DNA from: Xenopus tropicalis
Taxonomy: Eukaryota; Chordata; Amphibia; Anura; Pipidae
DNA length: 64,000 nt
Assembly (NCBI RefSeq): GCF_000004195.4
Contig: NC_030679.2
Location: 14,316,712-14,380,711 of the forward strand
Reading direction: 5' to 3'
The stretch's first letter is position 1. Every line of letters starts with the position of its first letter. The notes under the pieces were generated by a model. It worked only from the letters and a program-made list of their open reading frames with translations. It was not told the origin of the DNA and ran no database searches. Below are positions 10,901 to 25,439 of this stretch, one piece after another. Both the position numbers and the translations under genes were made by a program.

Positions 10901-12969
10901 CTGCACTGTATATTCCAATCTCCTGAACAATGCAGTTATATAGGCATACAGCCATAGCTGCACTGTACATTCCAATCTGCTGAACAATGCAGTTATATAG
11001 GCACACAGCCATAGCTGCACTGTACATTCCAATCTGCTGAACAATGCAGTTATATAGACATACAGCCATAGCTGCACTGTACATTCCAATCTGCTGAACA
11101 ATGCAGTTATATAGACATACAGCCATAGCTGCAATGTACATTCCAATCTGCTTAAGAATGCAGTTATATAGGCATACGGCCATAGCTGCACTGTACATTC
11201 CAATCTGCTGAACAATGCAGTTATATAGGCATACAGCCATAGCTGCACTGTACATTCCGATCTGCTGAACAATGCAGTTATATAGGCATACAGCCATAGC
11301 TGCACTGTACATTCCGATCTGCTGAGCAATGCAGTTATATAGGCATACAGCCATCGCTGCACTGTATATTCCAATCTGCTGAACAATGCAGTTATATAGG
11401 CATACAGCCATAGCTGCACTGTACATTCCAATCTGCTTAAGAATGCAGTTATATAGGCATACGGCCATAGCTGCACTGTACATTCCAATCTGCTGAACAA
11501 TGCAGTTATATAGGCATACAGCCATAGCTGCACTGTACATTCCGATCTGCTGAACAATGCAGTTATATAGGCATACAGCCATAGCTGCACTGTACATTCC
11601 GATCTGCTGAGGAATGCAGTTATATAGGCATACAGCCATAGCTGCACTGTATATTCCAATCTGCTGAACAATGCAGTTATATAGGCATACAGCCATAGCT
11701 GCACTGTACATTCCAATCTGCTGAACAATGCAGTTATATAGGCATACAGCCATAGCTGCACTGTACATTCCAACCTGCTGAAAATGCAGCTATGAAGGCA
11801 AACAGCCGCAGCTGCACTGTACATTCTGATCTGCTGAACAATGCAGTTATATAGGCATACAGCCATAGCTGCACTGTACATTCCAATCTGCTTAAGAATG
11901 CAGTTATATAGGCATACGGCCATAGCTGCACTGTACATTCAATCTGCTGAACAATGCAGTTATATAGGCATACAGCCATAGCTGCACTGTACATTCCGAT
12001 CTGCTGAACAATGCAGTTATATAGGCATACAGCCATAGCTGCACTGTACATTCCGATCTGCTGAGCAATGCAGTTATATAGGCATACAGCCATAGCTGCA
12101 CTGTATATTCCAATCTGCTGAACAATGCAGTTATATAGGCATACAGCCATAGCTGCACTGTACATTCCGATCTGCTGAGCAATGCAGTTATATAGGCATA
12201 CAGGCATAGCTACACTGTATATTCGAATCTACTGACAATGCAATTATATAGCCATACAGCCATAGCTGCACTGTATATTCCAATCTGCTGAACAATGCAG
12301 TTATATAGGCATACAGCCATAGCTGCACTGTACATTCCAATCTGCTGAACAATGCAGTTATATAGGCATACAGCCATAGCTGCACTGTACATTCCAATCT
12401 GCTGAACAATGCAGTTATATAGGCATACCGCCATAGCTGCACTGTACATTCCCAATCTGCTGAACATGCCAGTTATATAGGCATACAGGCCATAGCTGAC
12501 TGTACATTCCAACCTGCTGACAATGCAGCTAGAGGCAAACAGCCCGCAGCTGCACTGTACTTCCGATCTGCCTGACAATGCAGTATATGAGGCATACAGC
12601 CATTAGCTGCACTGTACATTCCAATCTGCTTAAGAAATGCAGTTATGATAGGCATACGGCCATACTGCACTGTACATTTCCAATCTGCGAAGCAATTGGG
12701 AGTTATATAGGCTAACAGCCTATTAGCATGCACTGTACACTTCCGGTCTGCTGAGATGCATTATATAGGCATACAGCCATAGCTGCATCTGGTATATTCC
12801 ATCTGGCTGACAATGCAGTAATTAGGCATACAGCCATAGCTGCACTGTACATTCCGATCTGCTGAGCAACTGCAGTTATATAGGCATCAGCCATAGCTGC
12901 ACTGTATATTCCAATCTACTGACAATGCAATTATATAGGCATACAGCCATAGCTGCACTGTATATTCCA

Positions 12970-15900
12970 TCTGCTGAACAATGCAGTTAATATAGGCACA
13001 CAGCCATAGCTGCACTGTACATTCCAATCTGCTGAACAATGCAGTTATATAGGCATACAGCCATAGCTGCACTGTACATTCCAATCTGCTGACAATGCAG
13101 TTATATAGGCATACAGCCATAGCTGCACTGTACATTCCAATCTGCTGAACAATGCAGTTATATAGGCATACAGCCATAGCTGCACTGTACATTCCAATCT
13201 GCTGAACAATGCAGTTATATAGGCATACAGCCATAGCTGCACTGTACATTCCAATCTGCTGAACAATGCAGTTATATAGGCATACAGCCATAGCTGCACT
13301 GTACATTCCAATCTGCTGAACAATGCAGTTATATAGGCATACAGCCATAGCTGCACTGTACATTCCAATCTGCTGAACAATGCAGTTATATAGGCATACA
13401 GCCATAGCTGCACTGTACATTCCAATCTGCTGAACAATGCAGTTATATAGGCATACAGCCATAGCTGCACTGTACATTCCAATCTGCTGAACAATGCAGT
13501 TATATAGGCATACAGCCATAGCTGCACTGTACATTCCAATCTGCTGAACAATGCAGTTATATAGGCATACAGCCATAGCTGCACTGTACATTCCAATCTG
13601 CTGAACAATGCAGTTATATAGGCATACAGCCATAGCTGCACTGTACATTCCAATCTGCTGAACAATGCAGTTATATAGGCATACAGCCATAGCTGCACTG
13701 TACATTCCGATCTGCTGAACAATGCAGTTATATAGGCATACAGCCATAGCTGCACTGTACATTCCAATCTGCTGAACAATGCAGTTATATAGGCATACAG
13801 CCATAGCTGCACTGTACATTCCAATCTGCTGAACAATGCAGTTATATAGGCATACAGCCATAGCTGCACTGTACATTCCAATCTGCTGACAATGCAGTTA
13901 TATAGGCATACAGCCATAGCTGCACTGTACATTCCAATCTGCTGAACAATGCAGTTATATAGGCATACAGCCATAGCTGCACTGTACATTCCAATCTGCT
14001 GAACAATGCAGTTATATAGGCATACAGCCATAGCTGCACTGTACATTCCAATCTGCTGACAATGCAGTTATATAGGCATACAGCCATAGCTGCACTGTAC
14101 ATTCCAATCTGCTGACAATGCAGTTATATAGGCATACAGCCATAGCTGCACTGTACATTCCAATCTGCTGAACAATGCAGTTATATAGGCATACAGCCAT
14201 AGCTGCACTGTACATTCCAATCTGCTGAACAATGCAGTTATATAGGCATACAGCCATAGCTGCACTGTACATTCCAATCTGCTGAACAATGCAGTTATAT
14301 AGGCATACAGCCATAGCTGCACTGTACATTCCAATCTGCTGAACAATGCAGTTATATAGGCATACAGCCATAGCTGCACTGTACATTCCAATCTGCTGAA
14401 CAATGCAGTTATATAGGCATACAGCCATAGCTGCACTGTACATTCCAATCTGCTGAACAATGCAGTTATATAGGCATACAGCCATAGCTGCACTGTACAT
14501 TCCAATCTGCTGAACAATGCAGTTATATAGGCATACAGCCATAGCTGCACTGTACATTCCAATCTGCTGAACAATGCAGTTATATAGGCATACAGCCATA
14601 GCTGCACTGTACATTCCAATCTGCTGAACAATGCAGTTATATAGGCATACAGCCATAGCTGCACTGTACATTCCAATCTGCTGAACAATGCAGTTATATA
14701 GGCATACAGCCATAGCTGCACTGTACATTCCAATCTGCTGAACAATGCAGTATATAGGCATACAGCCATAGCTGCACTGTACATTCCAATCTGCTGGAAC
14801 AATGCAGTTATATAGGCATACAGCCATAGCTGCACTGTACATTCCAATCTGCTGAACAATGCAGTTATATAGGCATACAGCCATAGCTGCACTGTACATT
14901 CCAATCTGCTGAGCAATGCAGTTATATAGGCATACAGCCATAGCCCTGCACTGTACATATCCAATCTGCTGAACAATGCAGTTATATAGGCATACAGCCA
15001 TAGCTGCACTGTACATTCCAATCTGCTGAACAATGCAGTTATATAGGCATACAGCCATAGCTGCACTGTACATTCCAATCTGCTGAACAATGCCAGTTAT
15101 ATAGGCATACAGCCATAGCTGCACTGTACATTCCAATCTGCTGAGAAGTGCAGTTATATAGGCATACAGCCATAGCTGCACTGTACATTCCAATCTGCTG
15201 AACAATGCAGTTATATAGGCATACAGCCATAGCTGCACTGTACATTCCAATCTGCTGAACAATGCAGTTATATAGGCATACAGCCATAGCTGCACTGTAC
15301 ATTCCAATCTGCTGAACAATGCAGTTATATAGGCATACAGCCATAGCTGCACTGTACATTCCAATCTGCTGAGCAATGCAGTTATATAGGCATACAGCCT
15401 AGCTGCACTGTACATTCCAATCTGCTGAACAATGCAGTTATATAGGCATACAGCCATAGCTGCACTGTACATTCCAATCTGCTGAACAATGCAGTTATAT
15501 AGGCATACAGCCATAGCTGCACTGTACATTCCAATCTGCTGAACAATGCAGTTATATAGGCATACAGCCATAGCTGCACTGTACATTCCAATCTGCTGAC
15601 AATTGCAGTTATATAGGCATACAGCCATAGCTGCACTGTACATTCCAATCTGCTGAACAATGCAGTTATATAGGCATACAGCCATAGCTGCACTGTACAT
15701 TCCAATCTGCTGAACAATGCAGTTATATAGGCATACAGCCATAGCTGCACTGTACATTCCAATCTGCTGAACAATGCAGTTATATAGGCATACAGCCATA
15801 GCTGCACTGTACATTCCAATCTGCTGAACAATGCAGTTATATAGGCATACAGCCATAGCTGCACTGTACATTCCAATCTGCTGAACAATGCAGTTATATA

Positions 15901-18900
15901 GGCATACAGCCATAGCTGCACTGTACATTCCAATCTGCTGACAATGCAGTTATATAGGCATACAGCCATAGCTGCACTGTACATTCCAATCTGCTGAACA
16001 ATGCAGTTATATAGGCATACAGCCATAGCTGCACTGTACATTCCAATCTGCTGAACAATGCAGTTATATAGGCATACAGCCATAGCTGCACTGTACATTC
16101 CAATCTGCTGAACAATGCAGTTATATAGGCATACAGCCATAGCTGCACTGTACATTCCAATCTGCTGAACAATGCAGTTATATAGGCATACAGCCATAGC
16201 TGCACTGTACATTCCAATCTGCTGAACAATGCAGTTATATAGGCATACAGCCATAGCTGCACTGTACATTCCAATCTGCTGAACAATGCAGTTATATAGG
16301 CATACAGCCATAGCTGCACTGTACATTCCAATCTGCTGAACAATGCAGTTATATAGGCATACAGCCATAGCTGCACTGTACATTCCAATCTGCTGACAAT
16401 GCAGTTATATAGGCATACAGCCATAGCTGCACTGTACATTCCAATCTGCTGAACAATGCAGTTATATAGGCATACAGCCATAGCTGCACATTGTACATTC
16501 CAATCTGCTGAACAATGCAGTTATATAGGCATACAGCCATAGCTGCACTTTATATTCCAATCTGCTGAACAATGCAGTTATACAGGCATACAGCCATAGC
16601 TGCACTGTACATTCCAATCTGCAACAATGCAGTTATATAGGCATACGGCCATAGCTGCACTGTAATTCCAATCTGCTGAACAATGCAGTTATATAGGCTA
16701 CAGCCATAGCTGCACTGTACATTCCAATCTGCTGAACAATGCAGTTATATAGGCATACAGCAGCTGCACTTAATCCAATCTGCTGAACATGCAGTTTATA
16801 GGCTAACCATAGCTGCACTGTACATTCCAATCTGCTAACAATGCAGTTATGATAGGCATACAGCCATAGCTGCAATGTAACATTCCAATCTGCTGAACAA
16901 TGCAGTTATATAGGCATACAGCCATAGCTGCACTGTACATTCCAATCTGCTGAACAATGCAGTTATATAGGCATACAGCCATAGCTGCACTGTACATTCC
17001 AATCTGCTGAACAATGCATTATATAGGCATACAGCCATAGCTGCACTGTACATTCCAATCTGCTGACAATGCAGTTATATAGGCATACAGCCATAGCTGC
17101 ACTGTACATTCCAATCTGCTGAACAATGCAGTTATATAGGCATACAGCCATAGCTGCACTGTACATTCCAATCTGCTGAACAATGCAGTTATAAGGCATA
17201 CAGCCATAGCTGCACTGTACATTCCAATCTGCTGACAATGCAGTTATATAGGCATACAGCCCATAGCTGCACTGTACATTCCAATCTGCTGAACAATGCA
17301 GTTATATAGGCATACAGCCATAGCTGCACTGTACATTTCCAATCTGCTGACAATGCAGTTATATAGGCATACAGCCATAGCTGCACTGTACATTCCAATC
17401 TGCTGACAATGCAGTTATATAGGCATACAGCCATAGCTGCACTGTACATTCCAATCTGCTGAACAATGCAGTTATATAGGCATACAGCCATAGCTGCACT
17501 GTATATTCCATCTGCTGAACAATGCAGTTATATAGGCATACAGCCATAGCTGCACTGTACATTCCAATCTGCTGAACAATGCAGTTATATAGGCATACAG
17601 CCATAGCTGCACTGTACATTCCAATCTGCTGAACAATGCAGTTATATAGGCATACAGCCATAGCTGCACTGTACATTCCAATCTGCTGAACAATGCAGTT
17701 ATATAGGCATACAGCCATAGCTGCACTGTACATTCCAATCTGCTGAACAATGCAGTTATATAGGCATACAGCCATAGCTGCACTGTACATTCCAATCTGC
17801 TGAACAATGCAGTTATATAGGCATACAGCCATAGCTGCACTGTACATTCCAATCTGCTGAACAATGCAGTTATATAGGCATACAGCCAGCTGCACTGTAC
17901 ATTCCAATCTGCTGAACAATGCAGTTATATAGGCATACAGCCATAGCTGCACTGTACATTCCAATCTGCTGAACAATGCAGTTATATAGGCATACAGCCA
18001 TAGCTGCACTGTACATTCCAATCTGCTGAACAATGCAGTTATATAGGCATACAGCCATAGCTGCACTGTACATTCCAATCTGCTGAACAATGCAGTTATA
18101 TAGGCATACAGCCATAGCTGCACTGTACATTCCAATCTGCTGAACAATGCAGTTATATAGGCATACAGCCATAGCTGCACTGTAACATTCCAATCTGCTG
18201 AACAATGCAGTTATATAGGCATACAGCCATAGCTGCACTGTACATTCCAATCTGCTGAACAATGCAGTTATATAGGCATACAGCCATAGCTGCACTGTAC
18301 ATTCCAATCTGCTGAACAATGCAGTTATATAGGCATACAGCCATAGCTGCACTGTACATTCCAATCTGCTGAACAATGCAGTTATATAGGCATACAGCCA
18401 TAGCTGCACTGTACATTCCAATCTGCTGAACAATGCAGTTATATAGGCATACAGCCATAGCTGCACTGTACATTCCAATCTGCTGAACAATGCAGTTATA
18501 TAGGCATACAGCCATAGCTGCACTGTACATTCCAATCTGCTGAACAATGCAGTTATATAGCATACAGCCATAGCTGCACTGTACATTCCAATCTGCTGAC
18601 AATGCAGTTATATAGGCATACAGCCATAGCTGCACTGTACATTCCAATCTGCTGAACAATGCAGTTATATAGGCATACAGCCATAGCTGCACTGTACATT
18701 CCAATCTGCTGAACAATGCAGTTATATAGGCATACAGCCATAGCTGCACTGTACATTCCAATCTGCTGAACAATGCAGTTATATAGGCATACAGCCATAG
18801 CTGCACTGTACATTCCAATCTGCTGAACAATGCAGTTATATAGGCATACAGCCATAGCTGCACTGTACATTCCAATCTGCTGAACAATGCAGTTATATAG

Positions 18901-21540
18901 GCATACAGCCATAGCTGCACTGTACATTCCAATCTGCTGAACAATGCAGTTATATAGGCATACAGCCATAGCTGCACTGTACATTCCAATCTGCTGACAA
19001 TGCAGTTATATAGGCATACAGCCAGCTGCACTGTAACATTCCAATCTGCTGACAATGCAGTATATAGGCATACAGCCATAGCTGCACTGTACATTCCAAT
19101 CTGCTGAACATGCAGTTATATAGGCATACAGCCATAGCTGCACTGTACATTCCAATCTGCTGACAATGCAGTTATATAGGCATACAGCCATAGCTGCCAC
19201 TGTACATTTCCAATCTGCTGACAATGCAGTTATATAGGCATACAGCCATAGCTGCACTGTACATTCCAATCTGCTGACAATGCAGTTATATAGGCATACA
19301 GCCATAGCTGCACTGTACATTCCAATCTGCTGACAAGCAGTTATATAGGCATACAGCCATAGCTGCACTGTACATTCCAATCTGCTGACAATGCAGTTAT
19401 ATAGGCATACGCCAAGCTGCATGACATTCCAATTGCTGACAATGAGTATATAGGCATCAGCCATAGCTGCACTGTACTTCCAATCTGCTGAACAATGCAG
19501 TTATATAGCCATACAGCCATAGCTGCACTGTACATTCCAATCTGCTGACAATGCAGTTATATAGGCATACAGCCATAGCTGCACTGTACTTCCAATCTGC
19601 TGACAATGCAGTTATATAGGCATACAGCCATAGCTGCACTGTACATTCCAATCTGCTGAACAATGCAGTTTATATAGGCATACAGCCATAGCTGCACTGT
19701 CATTCCAATCTGCTGAACAATGCAGTTATATAGGCATTACGGCCGCAGCTGCACTGTACATTCCAATCTGCTGAACAATGCAGTTATAAGGCATCACAGC
19801 CATAGCTGCACTGTACATTCCAATCTGCTGAACAATGCAGTTATATAGGCATCAGCCATAGCTGCACTGTACATTCCAAATCTGCTGAACAATGCAGTTA
19901 TATAGGCATACGGCCGCAGCTGCACTGTACATTCCAATCTGCTGAGCAATGCAGTTATATAGGCATACGGCCGCAGCTTGCACTATACTATTCGAATCTG
20001 CTGAACAATGCAGTTATATAGGCATACAGCCATAGCTGCACTGTACATTCCAATCTGCTGAACAATGCAGTTATATAGGCATACAGCCATAGCTGCACTG
20101 TACATTCCAATCTGCTGAACAATGCAGTTATATAGGCATACAGCCATAGCTGCACTGTACATTCCAATCTGCTGACAATGCAGTTATATAGGCATACAGC
20201 CATAGCTGCACTGTACATTCCAATCTGCTGAACAATGCAGTTATATAGGCATACAGCCATAGCTGCACTGTACATTCCAATCTGCTGAACAATGCAGTTA
20301 TATAGGCATACAGCCATAGCTGCACTGTACATTCCAATCTGCTGACAATGCAGTTATATAGGCATACAGCCATAGCTGCACTGTATATTCCAATCTGCTG
20401 AACAATGCAGTTATATAGGCATACAGCCATAGCTGCACTGTACATTCCAATCTGCTGACAATGCAGTTATATAGGCATACAGCCATAGCTGCACTGTACA
20501 TTCCAATCTGCTGAACAATGCAGTTATATAGGCATACAGCCATAGCTGCACTGTACATTCCAATCTGCTGACAATGCAGTTATATAGGCATACAGCCATA
20601 GCTGCACTGTACATTCCAATCTGCTGACAATGCAGTTATATAGGCATACAGCCATAGCTGCACTGTACATTCCAATCTGCTGAACAATGCAGTTATATAG
20701 GCATACAGCCATAGCTGCACTGTACATTCCAATCTGCTGACAATGCAGTTATATAGGCATACAGCCATAGCTGCACTGTACATTCCAATCTGCTGAACAA
20801 TGCAGTTATATAGGCATACAGCCATAGCTGCACTGTACATTCCAATCTGCTGACAATGCAGTTATATAGGCATACAGCCATAGCTGCACTGTACATTCCG
20901 ATCTGCTGACAATGCAGTTATATAGGCATACAGCCATAGCTGCACTGTACATTCCAATCTGCTGACAATGCAGTTATATAGGCATACAGCCATAGCTGCA
21001 CTGTACATTCCGATCTGCTGAACAATGCAGTTATATAGGCATACAGCCATAGCTGCACTGTACATTCCAATCTGCTGAACAATGCAGTTATATAGGCATA
21101 CAGCCATAGCTGCACTGTACATTCCAATCTGCTGAACAATGCAGTTATATAGGCATACAGCCATAGCTGCACTGTACATTCCAATCTGCTGACAATGCAG
21201 TTATATAGGCATACAGCCATAGCTGCACTGTACATTCCAATCTGCTGAACAATGCAGTTATATAGGCATACAGCCATAGCTGCACTGTACATTCCAATCT
21301 GCTGAACAATGCAGTTATATAGGCATACAGCCATAGCTGCACTGTACATTCCAATCTGCTGAACAATGCAGTTATATAGGCATACAGCCATAGCTGCACT
21401 GTACATTCCAATCTGCTGAACAATGCAGTTATATAGGCATACAGCCATAGCTGCACTGTACATTCCAATCTGCTGAACAATGCAGTTATATAGGCATACA
21501 GCCATAGCTGCACTGTACATTCCAATCTGCTGAACAATGC
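12970..21540. repeat. Homogenised core of the satellite
   Basis: Most monomers here are identical to each other, in contrast to both flanks, as expected where unequal exchange or gene conversion is most active. Within it are short indel-rich patches (about 14,745-15,150, 16,480-16,870 and 19,000-20,000) that look more like residual sequencing error than like the substitution-type divergence of the flanks. Confidence 0.8.
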
Positions 21541-22429
21541 AGTTTATATAGGCATACAGCCATAGCTGCACTGTATATTCCAATCTGCTGACAATGCAGT
21601 TATATAGGCATACATCAATAGCTGCACTGTATATTCCAATCTGCTGAACAATTGCAGTTATATAGGCATACAGCCGCAAGCTGCACTGTACATTCCAATC
21701 TCCTGAACAATGCAGTTATATAGGCATACAGCCATAGCTGCACTGTACATTCCAATCTGCTGAACAATGCAGTTATATAGGCATACAGCCATAGCTGCAC
21801 TGTACATTCCAATCTGCTGAACAATGCAGTTATATAGGCATACAGCCATAGCTGCACTGTACATTCCAATCTGCTGAACAATGCAGTTATATAGGCATAC
21901 AGCCATAGCTGCACTGTACATTCCAATCTGCTGAACAATGCAGTTATATAGGCATACGGCCGCAGCTGCACTGTACATTCCGAATCTGCTGAACAATGCA
22001 GTTATATAGGCATACAGCCATAGCTGCAACTGTACATTCCAATCTGCTGAACAATGCAGTTATATAGGCATACAGCCATAGCTGCACTGTACATTCCAAT
22101 CTGCTGAACAATGCAGTTATATAGGCATGCAGCCACAGCTGCACTGTACATTCCAATCTGCTGAACAATGCAGTTATATAGGGCAAACACCATAGTTGCA
22201 CTGTATATTCCGATCTGCTGAACAATGCAGTTATATAGGCATACAAGCCATAGCTCACTGTATATTCCAATCTGCTGACAATGCAGTTATATAGGCATAC
22301 ATCCATAGCTGCACTGTATATTCCAATCTGCTGAACAATGCAGTTATATAGGCATACAGCCATAGCTGCACTGTACATTCCAATCTGCTGAACAATGCAG
22401 TTATATAGGCATACGGCCGCAGCTGCACT

Positions 22430-25400
22430 GTACATTCCAATCTGCTGAGCAATGCAGTTATATAGGCATACAGCCATAGCTGCACTGTATATTCCAATCT
22501 GCTGACAATGCAGTTATATAGGCATACATCAATAGCTGCACTGTATATTCCAATCTGCTGAACAATGCAGTTATATAGGCATACAGCCGCAGCTGCACTG
22601 TACATTCCAATCTCCTGAACAATGCAGTTATATAGGCACACAGCCATAGCTGCACTGTACATTCCAATCTGCTGAACAATGCAGTTATATAGGCATACAG
22701 CCATAGCTGCACTTTACATTCCAATCTGCTGAACAATGCAGTTATATAGGCATACAGCCATAGCTGCACTGTACATTCCAATCTTCTGAACAATGCAGTT
22801 ATATAGGCATGCAGCCACAGCTGCACTGTACATTCCAATCTGCTGAACAATGCAGTTATATAGGCATACGGCCGCAGCTGCACTGTACATTCCAATCTGC
22901 TGAGCAATGCAGTTATATAGGCATACGGCCGCAGCTGCACTATACATTCGAATCTGCTGAACAATGCAGTTATATAGGCATACAGCCATAGCTGCACTGT
23001 ACATTCCAATCTGCTGAACAATGCAGTTATATAGGCATGCAGCCACAGCTGCACTGTACATTTAAATCTGCTGAACAATGCAGTTATATAGGCAAACACC
23101 CATAGTTGCACTGTATATTCCGATCTGCTGAACAATGCAGTTATATAGGCATACAGCCATAGCTGCACTGTATATTCCAATCTGCTGACAATGCAGTTAT
23201 ATAGGCATACATCCATAGCTGCACTGTATATTCCAATCTGCTGAACAATGCAGTTATATAGGCATACAGCCATAGCTGCACTGTACATTCCAATCTGCTG
23301 AACAATGCAGTTATATAGGCATACGGCCGCAGCTGCACTGTACATTCCAATCTGCTGAGCAATGCAGTTATATAGGCATACGGCCGCAGCTGCACTATAC
23401 ATTCGAATCTGCTGAACAATGCAGTTATATAGGTATACAGCCATAGCTGCACTGTACATTCCAATCTGCTGACAATGCAGTTATATAGGCATACAGCCAT
23501 AGCTGCACTGTATATTCCGATCTGCTGAACAATGCAGTTATATAGGCATACAGCCATAGCTGCACTGTACATTCCGATCTGCTGACAATGCAGTTTATTA
23601 TAGGCATACAGCCATAGCTGCACTGTACATACCGATCTGCTGAAAATGCAGTTATATAGGCATACAGCCATAGCTGCACTGTACATTCCGATCTGCCTGA
23701 CAATGCAGTTATATAGGCATACAGCCATAGCTGCACTGTAATTCCAATCTGCTGACAAGCAGTTATATAGGCATACAGCCAATAGCTGCACTGTACATTC
23801 GATCTGCTGAACAACTGCAGTTATATAGGCATACAGCCATAGCTGCACTGTATATTCCAATCTGCTGAACAATGCAGTTATGTAGGCATACAGCCATACC
23901 TGCACTGTACATTCTAATCTGCTCAACAATGCAGTTATGTAGGCATACAGCCATACCTGCACTGTACATTCCAATCTGCTGACAATGCAGTTATATAGGC
24001 AAACAGCCATAGCTGCACTGTATATTCCGATCTGCTGAACAATGCAGTTATATAGGCATACGGCCATAGCTGCACTGTACATTCCAATCTCCTGAACAAT
24101 GCAGTTATAGGCACACAGCCATAGCTGCACTGTACATTCCAATCTGCTGAACAATGCAGTTATATAGGCATACGGCCATAGCTGCACTGTACATTCCAAT
24201 CTGCTGAACAATGCAGTTATATAGGCATACAGCCATAGCTGCACTGTACATTCCAATCTGCTGAACAGTGCAGTTATATAGGCATACAGCCATAGCTTCA
24301 CTGTACATTCCAATCTGCTGACAATGCAGTTATATAGGCATACAGCCATAGCTGCACTGTATATTCCAATCTGCTGACAATGCAGTTATATAGGCATACA
24401 TCAATAGCTGCACTGTATATTCCAATCTGCTGAACAATGCAGTTATATAGGCATATAGCCGCAGCTGCACTGTACATTCCAAACTCCTGAACAATGCAGT
24501 TATATAGACACACAGCCATAGCTGCACTGTACATTCCAATCTGCTGAACAATGCAGTTATATAGGCATACAGCCATAGCTGCACTTTACATTCCAATCTG
24601 CTGAACAATGCAGTTATATAGGCATACAGCCATAGCTTCACTGTACATTCCAATCTGCTGAACAATGCAGTTATATAGGCATGCAGCCACAGCTGCACTG
24701 TACATTCCAATCTGCTGAACAATGCAGTTATATAGGCATACGGCCGCAGCTGCACTGTACATTCCAATCTGCTGAGCAATGCAGTTATATAGGCATATGG
24801 CCGCAGCTGCACTATACATTCGAATCTGCTGAACAATGCAGTTATATAGGCATACAGCCATAGCTGCACTGTACATTCCAATCTGCTGAACAATGCAGTT
24901 ATATAGGCATGCAGCCACAGCTGCACTGTACATTCCAATCTGCTGAACAATGCAGTTATATAGGCAAACACCCATAGTTGCACTGTATATTCCGATCTGC
25001 TGAACAATGCAGTTATATAGGCATACAGCCATAGCTGCACTGTATATTCCAATCTGCTGACAATGCAGTTATATAGGCATACATCCATAGCTGCACTGTA
25101 TATTCCAATCTGCTGAACAATGCAGTTATATAGGCATACAGCCATAGCTGCACTGTACATTCCAATCTGCTGAACAATGCAGTTATATAGGCATACGGCC
25201 GCAGCTGCACTGTACATTCCAATCTGCTGAGCAATGCAGTTATATAGGCATACGGCCGCAGCTGCACTATACATTCGAATCTGCTGAACAATGCAGTTAT
25301 ATAGGTATACAGCCATAGCTGCACTGTACATTCCAATCTGCTGAACAATGCAGTTATATAGGCATGCAGCCACAGCTGCACTGTACATTCCAATCTGCTG
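22430..25400. repeat. Higher-order repeat, period about 1,872 bp (33 monomers)
   Basis: A distinctive series of variant monomers, including GCATGCAGCCACAGCTGC at 22,808, recurs 1,872 bp later at 24,680. Matching runs of variants around 22,458-23,459 and 24,330-25,388 show a large segmental duplication inside the array. Confidence 0.75.
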
Positions 25401-25439
25401 AACAATGCAGTTATATAGTCATACAGCCATAGCTGCACT

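Noticed and set aside
14012..15928. Minus-strand open frame of 638 codons, and dozens of similar frames at 8.0-31.3 kb
   Set aside because: They are translations of the 57-bp satellite. Stops are absent only because the monomer length is a multiple of three; frame changes at 56-bp copies and two frames are equally open.
22809..22991. Plus-strand 60-codon frames in the satellite (also 24,681-24,863)
   Set aside because: They arise from local variant monomers and recur with the 1,872-bp period; no independent support.
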